64,000 nt of DNA from Rhodospirillales bacterium 24-66-33 (GTDB lineage Bacteria; Pseudomonadota; Alphaproteobacteria; Reyranellales; Reyranellaceae): positions 1-64,000 of the forward strand of contig NCHQ01000011.1 in NCBI GenBank assembly GCA_002281855.1, written 5' to 3'. The notes beneath the pieces are model-generated. The model saw nothing but the letters and a program-made list of their open reading frames with translations, made no database searches and had not been told where the DNA came from. Made by a program: the position numbers and the translations under genes. This document shows positions 8,538 through 17,404 of this stretch, in pieces (position 1 is the first letter of the stretch; the number at the start of each line of letters is the position of its first letter).

Positions 8538-8594
8538 TCCGTGGAATTTGAGCCGACCGGCTTGCGGCCACGTTAAACACCGCTAAAAGGTCGG
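8538..8594 (+). promoter_or_regulatory. SAM-II riboswitch
   Basis: The sequence has the SAM-II layout. The P1 stem is CGTGG (8540-8544) with CCACG (8568-8572), the conserved AATTTGA loop follows the first strand, and CTTGCGG follows. The 3' part contains TTAAACA and CGCTAAAA. The pseudoknot CCGACC (8553-8558) with GGTCGG (8589-8594) is a perfect 6-bp match, and GCGG can pair with CCGC. SAM-II aptamers bind S-adenosylmethionine and repress methionine genes in alphaproteobacteria, fitting its place before metX. Confidence 0.93.
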
Positions 8595-8603
8595 AGTGCT
8601 CGC

Positions 8604-8637
8604 AAAAGCCCCCCGCCCTTCCGGTTGGGGGCTTTTT
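8604..8637 (+). terminator. Intrinsic terminator after the SAM-II aptamer
   Basis: AAAAGCCCCC and GGGGGCTTTTT form a strong stem ending in a T-run, 10 nt after the pseudoknot and before the metX ribosome binding site. This suggests SAM controls metX partly by premature termination. Confidence 0.85.
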
Positions 8638-8651
8638 CGTTGGAGTGGGCA

Positions 8652-9821
8652 GTGCTCGACGACCTGACCGATGCCGAACGCAAGGCGCTCGCCCAGTGCC
8701 GCCACGCGATCCTGGGTGTGGACCGACCGTTGCGCCTCGACTGCGGCGTCGATCTCGGGCCCTACCGGGTCGCCTATCAGACCTACGGTGCGCTGAACGA
8801 CGAAAAGTCCAACGCCGTCCTGGTCTGCCATCCCCTGACCTGCGACCAGTTCGTCGCCGACCGCCATCCCGTCACCGGCAAGGAGGGCTGGTGGGAGACC
8901 CTGATCGGGCCGGGCAAGATCCTCGATCCCGACCGCTACTTCATCATCTGCATCAACGTGCTCGGTCATTGCATGGGCACGACCGGCCCGCAGGCCCACG
9001 ATCCGGCGACCGGCCAGCCCTGGAACCTGCGCTTTCCCGTGGTGACCATCGGCGACATGGTGCGGGCGCAGGCGGCGCTGCTCGACCATCTCGGCATTCC
9101 CGATCTCTTCTGCGTGATCGGCGGCTCGATGGGCGGCATGCAGGTGCTGGAATGGGCGGCGACCTATCCCAGGCGCGTCTTTTCGGCGGTGCCGATCGCC
9201 TGTGCCGCGCATCACTCGGCGCAGAACATCGCGTTCCACGAGGTCGGCCGCCAGGCGATCATGGCCGACCCGGAGTGGAAGGGCGGCGACTATCGCCTGC
9301 ACCAGACCAACCCGGCGCGCGGCCTCGCCGTGGCCCGCATGACCGCGCACATCACCTACCTCTCGGAACAGGCCCTGCAGCGCAAGTTCGGCCGCTCCTT
9401 GCAGAACCGCGACGCGCTCGGCTTCGGCTTCGATGCCGACTTCCAGGTGGAAAGCTACCTGCGCCACCAGGGTTCGACCTTCGTGGATCGCTTCGATGCC
9501 AACAGCTATCTCTACATCACGCGGGCGATGGACTATTTCGATCTCGCGGGCGCGCATGGCGGCGTGCTGGCCAATGCCTTCAAGGGCACGGCCACGCGCT
9601 TCTGCCTGATGTCCTTTACCAGCGACTGGCTGTTCCCGACGCGCGAAAGCCGCGCGGTCGTGCATGCGCTCAACGCCGCCGCCGCCAACGTGTCGTTCGT
9701 CGAGGTCGACAGCGACAAGGGCCACGACGCCTTCCTGCTCGACGAGCCCGAGATGTTCCGCACCCTCTCGGGTTTCCTGAAGGGCGCCGCGACGGCCCGC
9801 GGCCTCCGGAGTGCCAGCTGA
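8652..9821 (+). CDS. metX: Homoserine O-acetyltransferase
   Basis: MetX acetylates L-homoserine with acetyl-CoA in methionine synthesis. The 389-residue alpha/beta-hydrolase has the nucleophile serine in [14 protein letters not shown] and the C-terminal His in the [11 protein letters not shown] motif. The GTG start at 8652 has GGAG 6 nt upstream; an upstream TTG at 8625 falls inside the terminator and is rejected. It is controlled by the SAM-II riboswitch, and its TGA overlaps the metW ATG. Confidence 0.93.
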   Translation: MLDDLTDAERKALAQCRHAILGVDRPLRLDCGVDLGPYRVAYQTYGALNDEKSNAVLVCHPLTCDQFVADRHPVTGKEGWWETLIGPGKILDPDRYFIICINVLGHCMGTTGPQAHDPATGQPWNLRFPVVTIGDMVRAQAALLDHLGIPDLFCVIGGSMGGMQVLEWAATYPRRVFSAVPIACAAHHSAQNIAFHEVGRQAIMADPEWKGGDYRLHQTNPARGLAVARMTAHITYLSEQALQRKFGRSLQNRDALGFGFDADFQVESYLRHQGSTFVDRFDANSYLYITRAMDYFDLAGAHGGVLANAFKGTATRFCLMSFTSDWLFPTRESRAVVHALNAAAANVSFVEVDSDKGHDAFLLDEPEMFRTLSGFLKGAATARGLRSAS

Positions 9822-10426
9822 TGAACGCACCGATCCGCGTCGACCTGCAACTCATCGCCGACATGGTCGAGCCGGGCACCCGCGCGCTCGACGTCGGCTG
9901 CGGTGACGGGGCGCTGCTGGCCCATCTCATGAACGCCAAGAGGGTCGATGCGCGCGGCATGGAACTCAGCCAGGCCGGTGTGAACGCCTGCGTGGCCAAC
10001 GGCCTGTCGGTCATTCAGGGCGATGCCGATGCCGACCTGCGCGACTATCCCGACGACGCCTTCGACTATGTCATCCTGAGCCAGACGCTGCAGGCCACGC
10101 GCGAGCCGCGCCGGGTGCTCGAGCAGATGCTGCGTGTCGGCAAGCGCGCGATCGTGTCCTTTCCCAACTTCGCGCATTGGCAGGTCAGGCTGCGGCTGGT
10201 GTTCGGCGGCCGCATGCCCGAAACCGCGTCGCTGCCCCACAAGTGGTACGACACGCCCAACATCCATCTCTGCAGCATCGACGATTTCCGCGCGCTCTGC
10301 CGCACCATGGGCGTGCGCATCGAGCGCGGCATCGTGCTCAACAGCAAGAGCCGCCGTATCAGCCTGCCGCCGCTGCTCGCGAACCTGATCGGCGAGCAGG
10401 CGGTGTTCATGCTGAGGCGCGACTAA
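9821..10426 (+). CDS. metW: Methionine biosynthesis protein MetW
   Basis: The 201-residue protein is a class I SAM-dependent methyltransferase-like protein with the SAM-binding motif ALDVGCGDGALLAHL near residues 22-36 and the conserved FPNFAHW and PHKWYDTPNIHLCS segments typical of MetW. It is the usual partner of MetX, thought to be needed for full acetyltransferase function. The one-base stop/start overlap with metX indicates coupled translation. Confidence 0.93.
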   Translation: MNAPIRVDLQLIADMVEPGTRALDVGCGDGALLAHLMNAKRVDARGMELSQAGVNACVANGLSVIQGDADADLRDYPDDAFDYVILSQTLQATREPRRVLEQMLRVGKRAIVSFPNFAHWQVRLRLVFGGRMPETASLPHKWYDTPNIHLCSIDDFRALCRTMGVRIERGIVLNSKSRRISLPPLLANLIGEQAVFMLRRD

Positions 10427-12201
10427 CCGTCGACGATCGTTGCCGAGACCGCGAGATCGCGGCCGAGAAAGGCACGGTCGCGCGGTCCCTCCGGGCCATG
10501 AGCGACGCTGAAGCGTCCCGGCCAGTCGAGGCGCTCGGCACCCCATGCGGAGGCGCTCGACAGGGATGACCAGGGGGCATCGGCTGCGAGGCGATAGAGC
10601 AGGCCGCCGGGGCCCATGCCCGGATGGACGAGCAGCTGAATGTCGAACGGCGCGTCGGCCGTGACCGCAGGCCCCAGCCAGTAATGCGGGCTGCGGCCGG
10701 GCTCCGGTTCCAGGATTACCGTCAATCGCTGCTCATATCCTCTAAGGCCGATCCAGAGTGGCGCGCGGACGCCGGGGCGGAAGGCCGAAAGAAACGTCTG
10801 GGCAGTGCTCGTTCCCGTCGGCGCGGCGTGACCGGTGAAGTGGAGGGCGGCGATCCGGCCATTGGAGATTCCGGCTTCGCCCAAGGCCCGCCACTGGCCG
10901 ACCGGCGGCGCGGCCAGCGGCCACGACAGCCGCTCGCGGATACGGCCATCGGCATCGAACACCTGATAGCGCAGGCCCTGCTCATCGAGCGCGGCCTGGA
11001 CCGCGTGCAGGTACTCGATGCCCTCGGGCATGCGGTGGGCGGTGCCGGCGCCCGCCGTGCAGATCTGCAGCACCCCGCGATGGACCTGCACGTCGAACGC
11101 CAGGATGTGGCCGCACAGATAGGCAAGCACGCCGTTTTCGCTCAGGACGTTCCAGAAGGCGGTCGCGTGCTCGGGGCCGACATCGCGCTGATAGGCGCCG
11201 GCGAATCCGTTGACCGGATGAACCGGATGATGGCCTGCGACGATCTTGTGGCGGGCATCGGCGTGCTGTTGCAACACGTCGCGGAGCCAATCCGTCTCGA
11301 CATGACCTTCGCCGCCAAGGCCGGTCCACAGCGTATGGACGAAGACCATCAGCAGGTCGCCGCGGCGCACCCAGTACGACAGGCCTTCCTGCCCGGGGGG
11401 ACCATTGCGCGGCAGGTGGTCGTGCACCTCGCGGAACACGTCCTCACTCATCGTGTCGTAGGTCGCGTGGTTGCTGGTCGTATGCCACATCGGCGTCGCG
11501 CGCCGATCGAGCCAGGCCATCTCCGCGTCGAGCCAATGCCGCCATTGTCCGCGGAGCGCCTCGGCATCGGCCGTGTAGCCCGCGATCTCGTCGCCCAGAA
11601 ACAGGATGAATTCGGGCGAGGGCGCGAGGCACCGGACGGAAGCGTTGATGCTGGCGAAGGTGCGTTCGTGCGGGGCGCCTGCCACGCCGGAACAGGCGTC
11701 GCCGTAGAAGACGAACTGGTGGCCCGCACCGCGCGGCATCAGCGCGGCAATGGCGCGGCTCGGCGTGGGCCTTTCATAGAAGCCCTCGATCTCGTCTTCC
11801 CTGAGTTTCACGAAGCCGTGGCGCAGGTAGAGCCGGTCCGCCTTGCTGCCCTTCAGCACTTCGAGACGCACCGGCAGGCAGGCGGCATCGGCTTCGGCCA
11901 GCAGCGCCTTCAGGATTGTCGTGCCGAGGCCGGACCCGTGCAGGCGGCGGTCGAGATAGAAAGAGTCGATGCGGATTTCCTGGTCGCTTCTGCGAAGGCC
12001 GACACAGCCGATGCGCACGCCATTCTGAAGGATCAGCCGCGTGCCCGGTTCGTCGAAATGGCCACGGAACGTGCGGCGCGATCGTTCGGGCGTGTAACGG
12101 CCCACCCGTTCGAGATGCTCCCGCATCACCTCGGTCCGCAGCACCAGCAAGGGTTCGAATTCGGCCTCGGTCGCGGGACCGAAGCACCAGAGGTCAGTCA
12201 C
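10423..12201 (-). CDS. Fusion of GNAT acetyltransferase and metallophosphoesterase
   Basis: The 592-residue protein combines an N-terminal GNAT domain (about 1-155, with the acetyl-CoA loop RRLHGSGLGTTILKALL) and a calcineurin-like phosphoesterase region (about 165-410). Phosphoesterase motifs are FYGDACSG, FLGDEIAGY, TTSNHATYD, AGHHPVHP and CGHILAFD; the first deviates from the usual GDxH. The last 180 residues resemble no domain I recognise. No internal stop separates the parts. The GTG start at 12201 overlaps the 3' end of the ybaK gene. Substrates of either domain are unknown. Confidence 0.7.
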   Translation of the reverse strand: MTDLWCFGPATEAEFEPLLVLRTEVMREHLERVGRYTPERSRRTFRGHFDEPGTRLILQNGVRIGCVGLRRSDQEIRIDSFYLDRRLHGSGLGTTILKALLAEADAACLPVRLEVLKGSKADRLYLRHGFVKLREDEIEGFYERPTPSRAIAALMPRGAGHQFVFYGDACSGVAGAPHERTFASINASVRCLAPSPEFILFLGDEIAGYTADAEALRGQWRHWLDAEMAWLDRRATPMWHTTSNHATYDTMSEDVFREVHDHLPRNGPPGQEGLSYWVRRGDLLMVFVHTLWTGLGGEGHVETDWLRDVLQQHADARHKIVAGHHPVHPVNGFAGAYQRDVGPEHATAFWNVLSENGVLAYLCGHILAFDVQVHRGVLQICTAGAGTAHRMPEGIEYLHAVQAALDEQGLRYQVFDADGRIRERLSWPLAAPPVGQWRALGEAGISNGRIAALHFTGHAAPTGTSTAQTFLSAFRPGVRAPLWIGLRGYEQRLTVILEPEPGRSPHYWLGPAVTADAPFDIQLLVHPGMGPGGLLYRLAADAPWSSLSSASAWGAERLDWPGRFSVAHGPEGPRDRAFLGRDLAVSATIVDG

Positions 12202-12697
12202 GCGTTGCGATCCGGGCGAGGCGTGGCTTGGCAATCGCGAGCCAGTCCCTGGTGTCGAGTTCCATCGACCGGTCGAGCCGGCCGGCGTTGAAGAACAGTG
12301 TCTCGTTGGCCAGCAGGTCTTCCTCGACCACGATCGAGAGGGCGGGATTGAGCGCAAAGGGCGGGACCGCGCCCATGACGCAGCCGGTCAGCTCCTGAGC
12401 CGTGTCCGGCGAGGCGAAGCCGCACTTGCGCGCCTCGAACAGGGTGGCGACGGCGGCGAAGTCGAGCTTGCGGCTGCCCGGCAGGATGGCGAGCACATGA
12501 CGCTTGCCGCCGCCGCCGCCGCGGACGTCCAGCACCATGGCCTTGGCGGCCTGGTCGGGGCGGTTGCCGCGAATGGCGCTGATGGCTTCGGACTTGCCTT
12601 CATGCGCGTGCTCGATGATGCGGAAGTTCGCCTTCGCCTCGGTGAGGAGCGTCACCAGCCGGTCGAAGACCTCCCCCGTCCTGATCTCAGCGCCCAC
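12194..12697 (-). CDS. YbaK/EbsC family aminoacyl-tRNA deacylase-like protein
   Basis: The 167-residue protein has the YbaK/ProX editing fold, which removes mischarged amino acids from tRNA. It shows the conserved lysine region QAAKAMVLDV, HVLAILPGSRKLDF and the MGAVPPFAL motif. The start is a GTG. It overlaps the upstream DUF1932 gene by 11 bp and the downstream fusion gene by 8 bp, so the three form one operon. Confidence 0.85.
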   Translation of the reverse strand: MGAEIRTGEVFDRLVTLLTEAKANFRIIEHAHEGKSEAISAIRGNRPDQAAKAMVLDVRGGGGGKRHVLAILPGSRKLDFAAVATLFEARKCGFASPDTAQELTGCVMGAVPPFALNPALSIVVEEDLLANETLFFNAGRLDRSMELDTRDWLAIAKPRLARIATRD

Positions 12698-13619
12698 CGA
12701 TCACCTTCTCCGAGAGAATCTTCAGCGCCTCCTCGAGGCTCGGGACCTGGCCGTCGGCCGGCGCGATATGGGCGTCGACCGTGCGGCGATGGCTCTTCTC
12801 GATGACCTCCGTCATCAGCGGATCGACGCCGGTCTCGCGCAGCGTCTGCGCGACCAGTCCCATCTCTTCCCAGCGGCGATGGGCATGAACGACGTGCGTC
12901 TGCACCAGCATGGTGATGAAGCCGGCGAGCCCCATCGAATCGGCGTCGCCCAGGCAGCCCAGTACCTCGTCGAGGATGCCCTGGCGCTGCGCCGCGACCA
13001 GCGCCTCGACGCCCAGCGCCTCGATGCCTTTCACCAGCGTGCTGCGCAGCATCTTCACCGACGAGGCGCTGCCGGGCTTGGGCCCGAGCAAGGTGGCGAC
13101 GAAACCGTTGGCGTTCATCCAGTCCACGGCGTCGGCGGCGTCCTCGCCCGCCACCAGCATCGGTGCCTTGATGCCCTGCTTGAAGAAGCCGCCCATGACG
13201 GCGATGTCGATGTAGCGGCCGGCACCCTTCTCGATCTCCGCGCGATCCTCGTCGGACATCCTGCCGGTGACGGTGCAGAGGTCGAGATAGTGCGCGCCGT
13301 TCTTCAGGAGCGGCGCCGCCGATCGCGCGGCCGAAAGCGCATGCTCGCCCTGAACGGCAGAGATCACGAGATCGGCTTCGCGCAGCGCCTCGGTGTAGCT
13401 GTCGCTGATCGCGACATCGAGCCCGCGCGCGACCTTGCCCAGCGCCGTGCCGCGCGGGTCCTTGTCGAGGGCCGTGTCGATGGCGATGAGGCGACGCGGG
13501 GCATTGTCGCCGGGCTTCACAGGACCGCGCCATCCGGTCTCGGTCGCAAGACCGCGTGCGATGGCCGAACCGGCTTCGCCAAAACCCAGCAGCGCGATGA
13601 CGCGCGGAGCGAATGACAT
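12687..13619 (-). CDS. NAD(P)-dependent dehydrogenase with DUF1932 C-terminal domain
   Basis: The 310-residue protein has an N-terminal Rossmann domain of the 6-phosphogluconate/3-hydroxyisobutyrate dehydrogenase type (LLGFGEAGSAIARGLA, residues about 10-25) and a helical C-terminal DUF1932 domain. The MGGFFKQGIKAPMLVAG segment corresponds to the substrate-binding part of the beta-hydroxyacid dehydrogenases. The substrate cannot be stated. It is the second gene of a minus-strand run starting with the methyltransferase. Confidence 0.8.
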   Translation of the reverse strand: MSFAPRVIALLGFGEAGSAIARGLATETGWRGPVKPGDNAPRRLIAIDTALDKDPRGTALGKVARGLDVAISDSYTEALREADLVISAVQGEHALSAARSAAPLLKNGAHYLDLCTVTGRMSDEDRAEIEKGAGRYIDIAVMGGFFKQGIKAPMLVAGEDAADAVDWMNANGFVATLLGPKPGSASSVKMLRSTLVKGIEALGVEALVAAQRQGILDEVLGCLGDADSMGLAGFITMLVQTHVVHAHRRWEEMGLVAQTLRETGVDPLMTEVIEKSHRRTVDAHIAPADGQVPSLEEALKILSEKVIGGR

Positions 13620-13640
13620 GTCGTTCTTTCTCTTGGGAAA

Positions 13641-14426
13641 TCAGGAGGCGGGTTTGTCGCCGTCCTCGGTCGTGCGCGCGGCTCCCGCCACCCGCGGGGT
13701 GTCACGCGAGCTGGCGACGCGCAGCTTGGGCCGCACGGCGACGGCTTGCGGCTGGCTGCGTTCGGCGATGCCGGCAAAGAGTTGCTTGCCGGACTCGATG
13801 ACGTTGACGCCGCCGAAGCGGCTGAGCCAGCGCTGGCCGAACCGCTCGAGGGTCGGGGCCATGCGCATCATGAGCCGCGACCGGGTCGGCGGCATGTAGA
13901 GCGCGCGCGTCTGACGCAGCGGCGCGAACATGTTGGCGCGCAGCAGCGCGTTGAGTTGGCCCGCCGAATAGGGATGGCCTTGATAGAAGGGCGAGCGGTC
14001 GACCTGCGACCAGAAGCCGGTGCGCGTCGGGGCGACGACGACCATGCGGCCGCCATCGGCCATCACGCGCCAGATCTCGCGCAGCATCGGGCGAAGCTGT
14101 TCGGTGCACTCGACGGCATGGACCAGCACCACGCGGTCGACCGAGCGGTCGGGCAGCGGCAGGTCGAGCTCGTCGACCAGGGTCGCGAGGTTGCGGCCTT
14201 CGCGCGGCCAGCGCGTGACGCCCTGCTGGGCGGGCATGAAGGCCAGCGTGCGGCCGGCCTCTTCCATGAAGGGACGCAGCAGCGGCTGCGCATAGCCCAG
14301 CCCCAGCACCGTCTCGCCGCGCACGTTCGGCCAGACTTCACGCAGGCGGGCGCGCAGGAGCCGCTGGGTCATCTGACCGAGCGTGCTGCCGTAGAATTCC
14401 TCAAGGTCGAGGACGTTGCTCCACAT
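13641..14426 (-). CDS. Class I SAM-dependent methyltransferase
   Basis: The 261-residue protein has a degenerate SAM-binding region (ETVLGLGYAQPLLRPF) and a clear motif around DRVVLVHAVECTEQLRPMLREIWRVM, typical of methyltransferase type 11 proteins. The C-terminal 60 residues are low-complexity and rich in Arg and Ala. It lies divergent from gloB, an arrangement seen in other alphaproteobacteria. The substrate is unknown. Confidence 0.75.
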   Translation of the reverse strand: MWSNVLDLEEFYGSTLGQMTQRLLRARLREVWPNVRGETVLGLGYAQPLLRPFMEEAGRTLAFMPAQQGVTRWPREGRNLATLVDELDLPLPDRSVDRVVLVHAVECTEQLRPMLREIWRVMADGGRMVVVAPTRTGFWSQVDRSPFYQGHPYSAGQLNALLRANMFAPLRQTRALYMPPTRSRLMMRMAPTLERFGQRWLSRFGGVNVIESGKQLFAGIAERSQPQAVAVRPKLRVASSRDTPRVAGAARTTEDGDKPAS

Positions 14427-14498
14427 GCTCGGGACTGTAGCAGAAACCGGCGCCCGCGGACCATGGCCGGCGCAAGCCAGCTCTGCTAGCCTTGCATC

Positions 14499-15275
14499 AT
14501 GAGCACAACGCTAGACATTGTCCGTATCCCGGTCCTGAACGACAATTACGTGTGGTTGATGCGGGAGCCGCAGAGCGGCGCCGTGGCCGTCGTCGATCCG
14601 GCCGTGGCCGGACCGGTCCTCGCGGAGGCCGAAAAGCGCCGCTGGAAGATCACTCACATTCTCAATACCCATCATCACGGCGATCACGTCGGCGGCAACC
14701 TCGAGATCAAGCAGGCGACCGGCTGCACCATCGTCGGCCTGCGCCAGGACCGCGCCCGCATCCCCGGGATCGACGTCGAGGTCGACGATGGCGACCGCTA
14801 CCGGGTCGGCGAGGCCGAGGCCGAGATCTTCTTCGTGCCGGGCCACACGAGCGGCCACATCGCCTATGCCTTCCGCGACCAGAAGGCGCTGTTCTGCGGC
14901 GACACGCTTTTTGCGCTCGGCTGCGGGCGCATGTTCGAAGGCACGCCCCAGCAGTTCTGGACCTCGCTCAGCCGGCTGCGCGCGCTGCCCGACGACATGC
15001 GCGTCTATTGTGCGCATGAGTACACGCAGTCGAACGCCCGCTTTGCGCTGACGGTCGAGACGGGGAACCAGCAGCTCAAGGCGCGCTCGGCGGCGATCGA
15101 TGCGGCGCGCGCCCGCGGAGAGGCCACCGTGCCGTCGCTGCTCGGCGAGGAGAAGGCCACCAACCCGTTCCTGCGCGTCGACGTGCCGGCGGTCCAGGCC
15201 GCGGTCGGTCTCGCCGGCGGCGATCCGGTCTCGGTGTTCGCCGAGGTGCGCCACCGCAAGGACGTGTTCCGCTAG
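14499..15275 (+). CDS. gloB: Hydroxyacylglutathione hydrolase (glyoxalase II)
   Basis: The 258-residue metallo-beta-lactamase-fold enzyme hydrolyses S-lactoylglutathione in methylglyoxal detoxification. It carries NTHHHGDHVGG (binuclear metal site), the FCGDTLFALGCGRMFEG segment with the bridging Asp, and CAHEYTQSN. The C-terminal ATNPFLRVD and VFAEVRHRKD are typical of GloB. Its 3' end overlaps the convergent kinase gene by 4 bp. Confidence 0.93.
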   Translation: MSTTLDIVRIPVLNDNYVWLMREPQSGAVAVVDPAVAGPVLAEAEKRRWKITHILNTHHHGDHVGGNLEIKQATGCTIVGLRQDRARIPGIDVEVDDGDRYRVGEAEAEIFFVPGHTSGHIAYAFRDQKALFCGDTLFALGCGRMFEGTPQQFWTSLSRLRALPDDMRVYCAHEYTQSNARFALTVETGNQQLKARSAAIDAARARGEATVPSLLGEEKATNPFLRVDVPAVQAAVGLAGGDPVSVFAEVRHRKDVFR

Positions 15276-15766
15276 GCCGCGACGCGCACGCCGTCGAAGG
15301 CCGACATTTCTTCCGGTGTCGGCGGCTGCCAGATCGTTTCGATGAAGTCGAACATCGGGCGCGTGACCTTCACGCGGAAGGTGTCGCCCTGCTGGTCGTT
15401 GCGTTGTTCCACGCGGCGCCAGCGCTCGTCGGCTTCGACATCCAGGAAGTGCAAGTGGACGCGGTTTCCGGCCGCCGCCGCCCGTTCCGCAACACGTCGG
15501 CGCTGATCGACGCGCTGAAGGCCGAGATCGAGGATCGAGGGAACGCCGGTGCGTGCGAGAGCGAGCGCCGTTGCCACGATCTGCCGCTCGCAGCGCAGCA
15601 CGCGCTCCTCAATCCATGGCCAGCTCACCTGCGGGGGCGTGTCGGGCGCGAACAGCGTCACCATCCAGTCGTCGATCGACAGGTGGAGCGCGCCGAGTTG
15701 CTGGCGCAGTTTGGTCGAATAGGTGGTCTTGCCGGCGCCGGTCGAGCCGCAGACGAGATGGATCAC
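15272..15766 (-). CDS. P-loop ATPase/kinase-like protein
   Basis: The 164-residue protein starts with a Walker A motif, VCGSTGAGKTTYSTKL, and has SIDDWM as a possible substrate/Mg Asp site and a lid-like RRVEQRN region. It resembles the small AAA_33/zeta-toxin-like kinase group. The substrate is unknown. The GTG start overlaps the stop of the upstream MarR gene (GTGA), so both are translated together. Confidence 0.7.
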   Translation of the reverse strand: MIHLVCGSTGAGKTTYSTKLRQQLGALHLSIDDWMVTLFAPDTPPQVSWPWIEERVLRCERQIVATALALARTGVPSILDLGLQRVDQRRRVAERAAAAGNRVHLHFLDVEADERWRRVEQRNDQQGDTFRVKVTRPMFDFIETIWQPPTPEEMSAFDGVRVAA

Positions 15767-16209
15767 GACAGGTCTCCCGGCTGACCGGCGGTCAGGCGTC
15801 CCAGCAGGTCGGCCAGCGTGGCGATCTCCGCCTCGGTCCAGCGATCGCGGAACAGATCGGCGGCCATGCGTTCGAGCGTCGCCCGGGCGTCGCCGACCAG
15901 CCGCTGGCCCGCCTCGGTCAGGACGACATAGGCCAGGCGGGCATCGCGTGGATCGGCTTCGCGACCGACGCAGCCCAGCTTCTCCAGCGGGCTGGTCATG
16001 CGGGTTACGCTCGAGGCGCTGACATGCAGGCGCTTGGCGAGCTCGATGCGGCTGAGCCGGTTGAGGGGCGCCCGCTCGAGGTGCATCAGCAGCAGCACCT
16101 CCTTGAGGGCAAGCCCGTGCACGGAGCCGAGCTCGCCGGCGAAGCGCTCTTCGAGTCGCGCCGTGGCGCGGAGCAGATTCAGGGTGGCGGAGAAGGAAGG
16201 GCTGGTCAT
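15763..16209 (-). CDS. MarR family transcriptional regulator
   Basis: The 148-residue winged-helix regulator has the recognition region LSRIELAKRLHVSASSVTRM and the wing GREADPRDARLAYVVLTEAG. It heads a two-gene unit with the kinase-like gene and lies 60 bp downstream of the MFS gene on the same strand. A candidate operator lies just upstream of its start. Confidence 0.88.
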   Translation of the reverse strand: MTSPSFSATLNLLRATARLEERFAGELGSVHGLALKEVLLLMHLERAPLNRLSRIELAKRLHVSASSVTRMTSPLEKLGCVGREADPRDARLAYVVLTEAGQRLVGDARATLERMAADLFRDRWTEAEIATLADLLGRLTAGQPGDLS

Positions 16210-16223
16210 CGGCGCGATATAGG

Positions 16224-16253
16224 CCGATATGTTTCCGAACGCAAGTATATCGG
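16224..16253. promoter_or_regulatory. Candidate operator upstream of the MarR gene
   Basis: CCGATAT (16224-16230) and ATATCGG (16247-16253) form an inverted repeat with 17 bp between the arms, inside the 60-bp gap before the MarR start. Autoregulation is likely for this family, but the site is not proven. Confidence 0.35.
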
Positions 16254-16269
16254 AATCAATTAGAATGTT

Positions 16270-17394
16270 TCAGCGCCTCACGAGGCAGAAGTAGCCGCTG
16301 AGACCTAGAGCGAGCGCCAAGGCCGCGTAGAGCGGCGCCTGCGGGACGGTGAGGAACAGCCACGGCGCGGTGAGGGGGCCGACCGCAGCGCCGAAGTCGC
16401 GCCAGGTCGAATAGCTCGCCTGGCTGGAAAGGACGGTGCCATGGCCGCGCTCGATCACCAGCACGGGGATCAGCGTGTTGAACATGCCGCGGGTCATGAC
16501 GATCAGAAGCGCCCCCAGCAGCTCATGGCCTGCCGCGATCAGGATGAAGCCGCAGACCAGGAGGGCCGCATTCGCGATGGCGATGCGCCGTGCGCCGAAG
16601 CGGTCGCCGATCCAGCCGCCGAGCGGCCCCGTCGTGACCTCGACCAGCCAGCGCAACGCCAGCAGCATCGCCGTCGCCATCACCGGCGCGACCGAGGTGA
16701 TCGAGTCCTTCATCAGGAAGGCAAGGGTGAGCAGGAAGACGCCATCGCCCGCGAAACCCAAGACGAAGCCCCAGACTTCCAGCCGGTGGGGAACCGGCAG
16801 CTTGAAGCCCTTCTTCGCGACGGGTTCGCGCGGCAGGCGGGGCAGGGCGATCGCGGCGACCAGCGCGATCAAGGTCAGACCGCCGTAGATCAGGAACACC
16901 GACCGGGCGCCGAGTTCGAGCACGATCCAGGCGCCGCCCACCAGCGACATCGCCTGGACGAGACCGATGGCGGCACGGCTGGCACCCACCCGTTTTCCGG
17001 CGTTGGCGCGGTCGCTGACGGCATAGGCCAGGGTCGAGAGATTGAGCGAGGCGTAGGAGATGCCCCAGAGGATGCGCGCCAGGATCTGGGCCGTTGGATC
17101 GTCGACCAGCCCGTAGATGGTCGTCGAGACGGCCGAACCGAGCGCCGCGGCGATCATCAGCGCATGCGGGCCGAGGCGCTCGCCGAGATGGGCCACCGCG
17201 GAATTGGCCAGGAGGCGGATCCAGCGGTTGAGCGACAGCAGCACGCCGACCATCGCCAGTGAGACCCCGAACTGCTCGTGGTAGAGCGGCAGCACGGCAT
17301 AGAGCAGCGTGTCGCCGATCATGCAGACGGCGATCACTAGCCCCGGTAGCGCCATGCCGACCGGCGCGGCGCCGCGAGCGGCGGCCGCGGTCAT
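16270..17394 (-). CDS. MFS transporter
   Basis: The 374-residue protein has about 11-12 hydrophobic segments and the MFS loop motif GGWIGDRFGARR between helices in the second half, plus a related HLGERLGPHAL loop in the first half. The ATG at 17394 is the first plausible start; upstream frame overlaps the hydrolase gene. It follows the hydrolase by 10 bp, so the two are probably cotranscribed. The cargo is unknown. Confidence 0.8.
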   Translation of the reverse strand: MTAAAARGAAPVGMALPGLVIAVCMIGDTLLYAVLPLYHEQFGVSLAMVGVLLSLNRWIRLLANSAVAHLGERLGPHALMIAAALGSAVSTTIYGLVDDPTAQILARILWGISYASLNLSTLAYAVSDRANAGKRVGASRAAIGLVQAMSLVGGAWIVLELGARSVFLIYGGLTLIALVAAIALPRLPREPVAKKGFKLPVPHRLEVWGFVLGFAGDGVFLLTLAFLMKDSITSVAPVMATAMLLALRWLVEVTTGPLGGWIGDRFGARRIAIANAALLVCGFILIAAGHELLGALLIVMTRGMFNTLIPVLVIERGHGTVLSSQASYSTWRDFGAAVGPLTAPWLFLTVPQAPLYAALALALGLSGYFCLVRR

Positions 17395-17404
17395 GCCGTG
17401 GTCG

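Noticed and set aside
8645..10426. Possible metX-metW fusion protein in an alternate frame
   Set aside because: The first two thirds are out of frame with metX; metX and metW are complete separate genes with overlapping stop and start.
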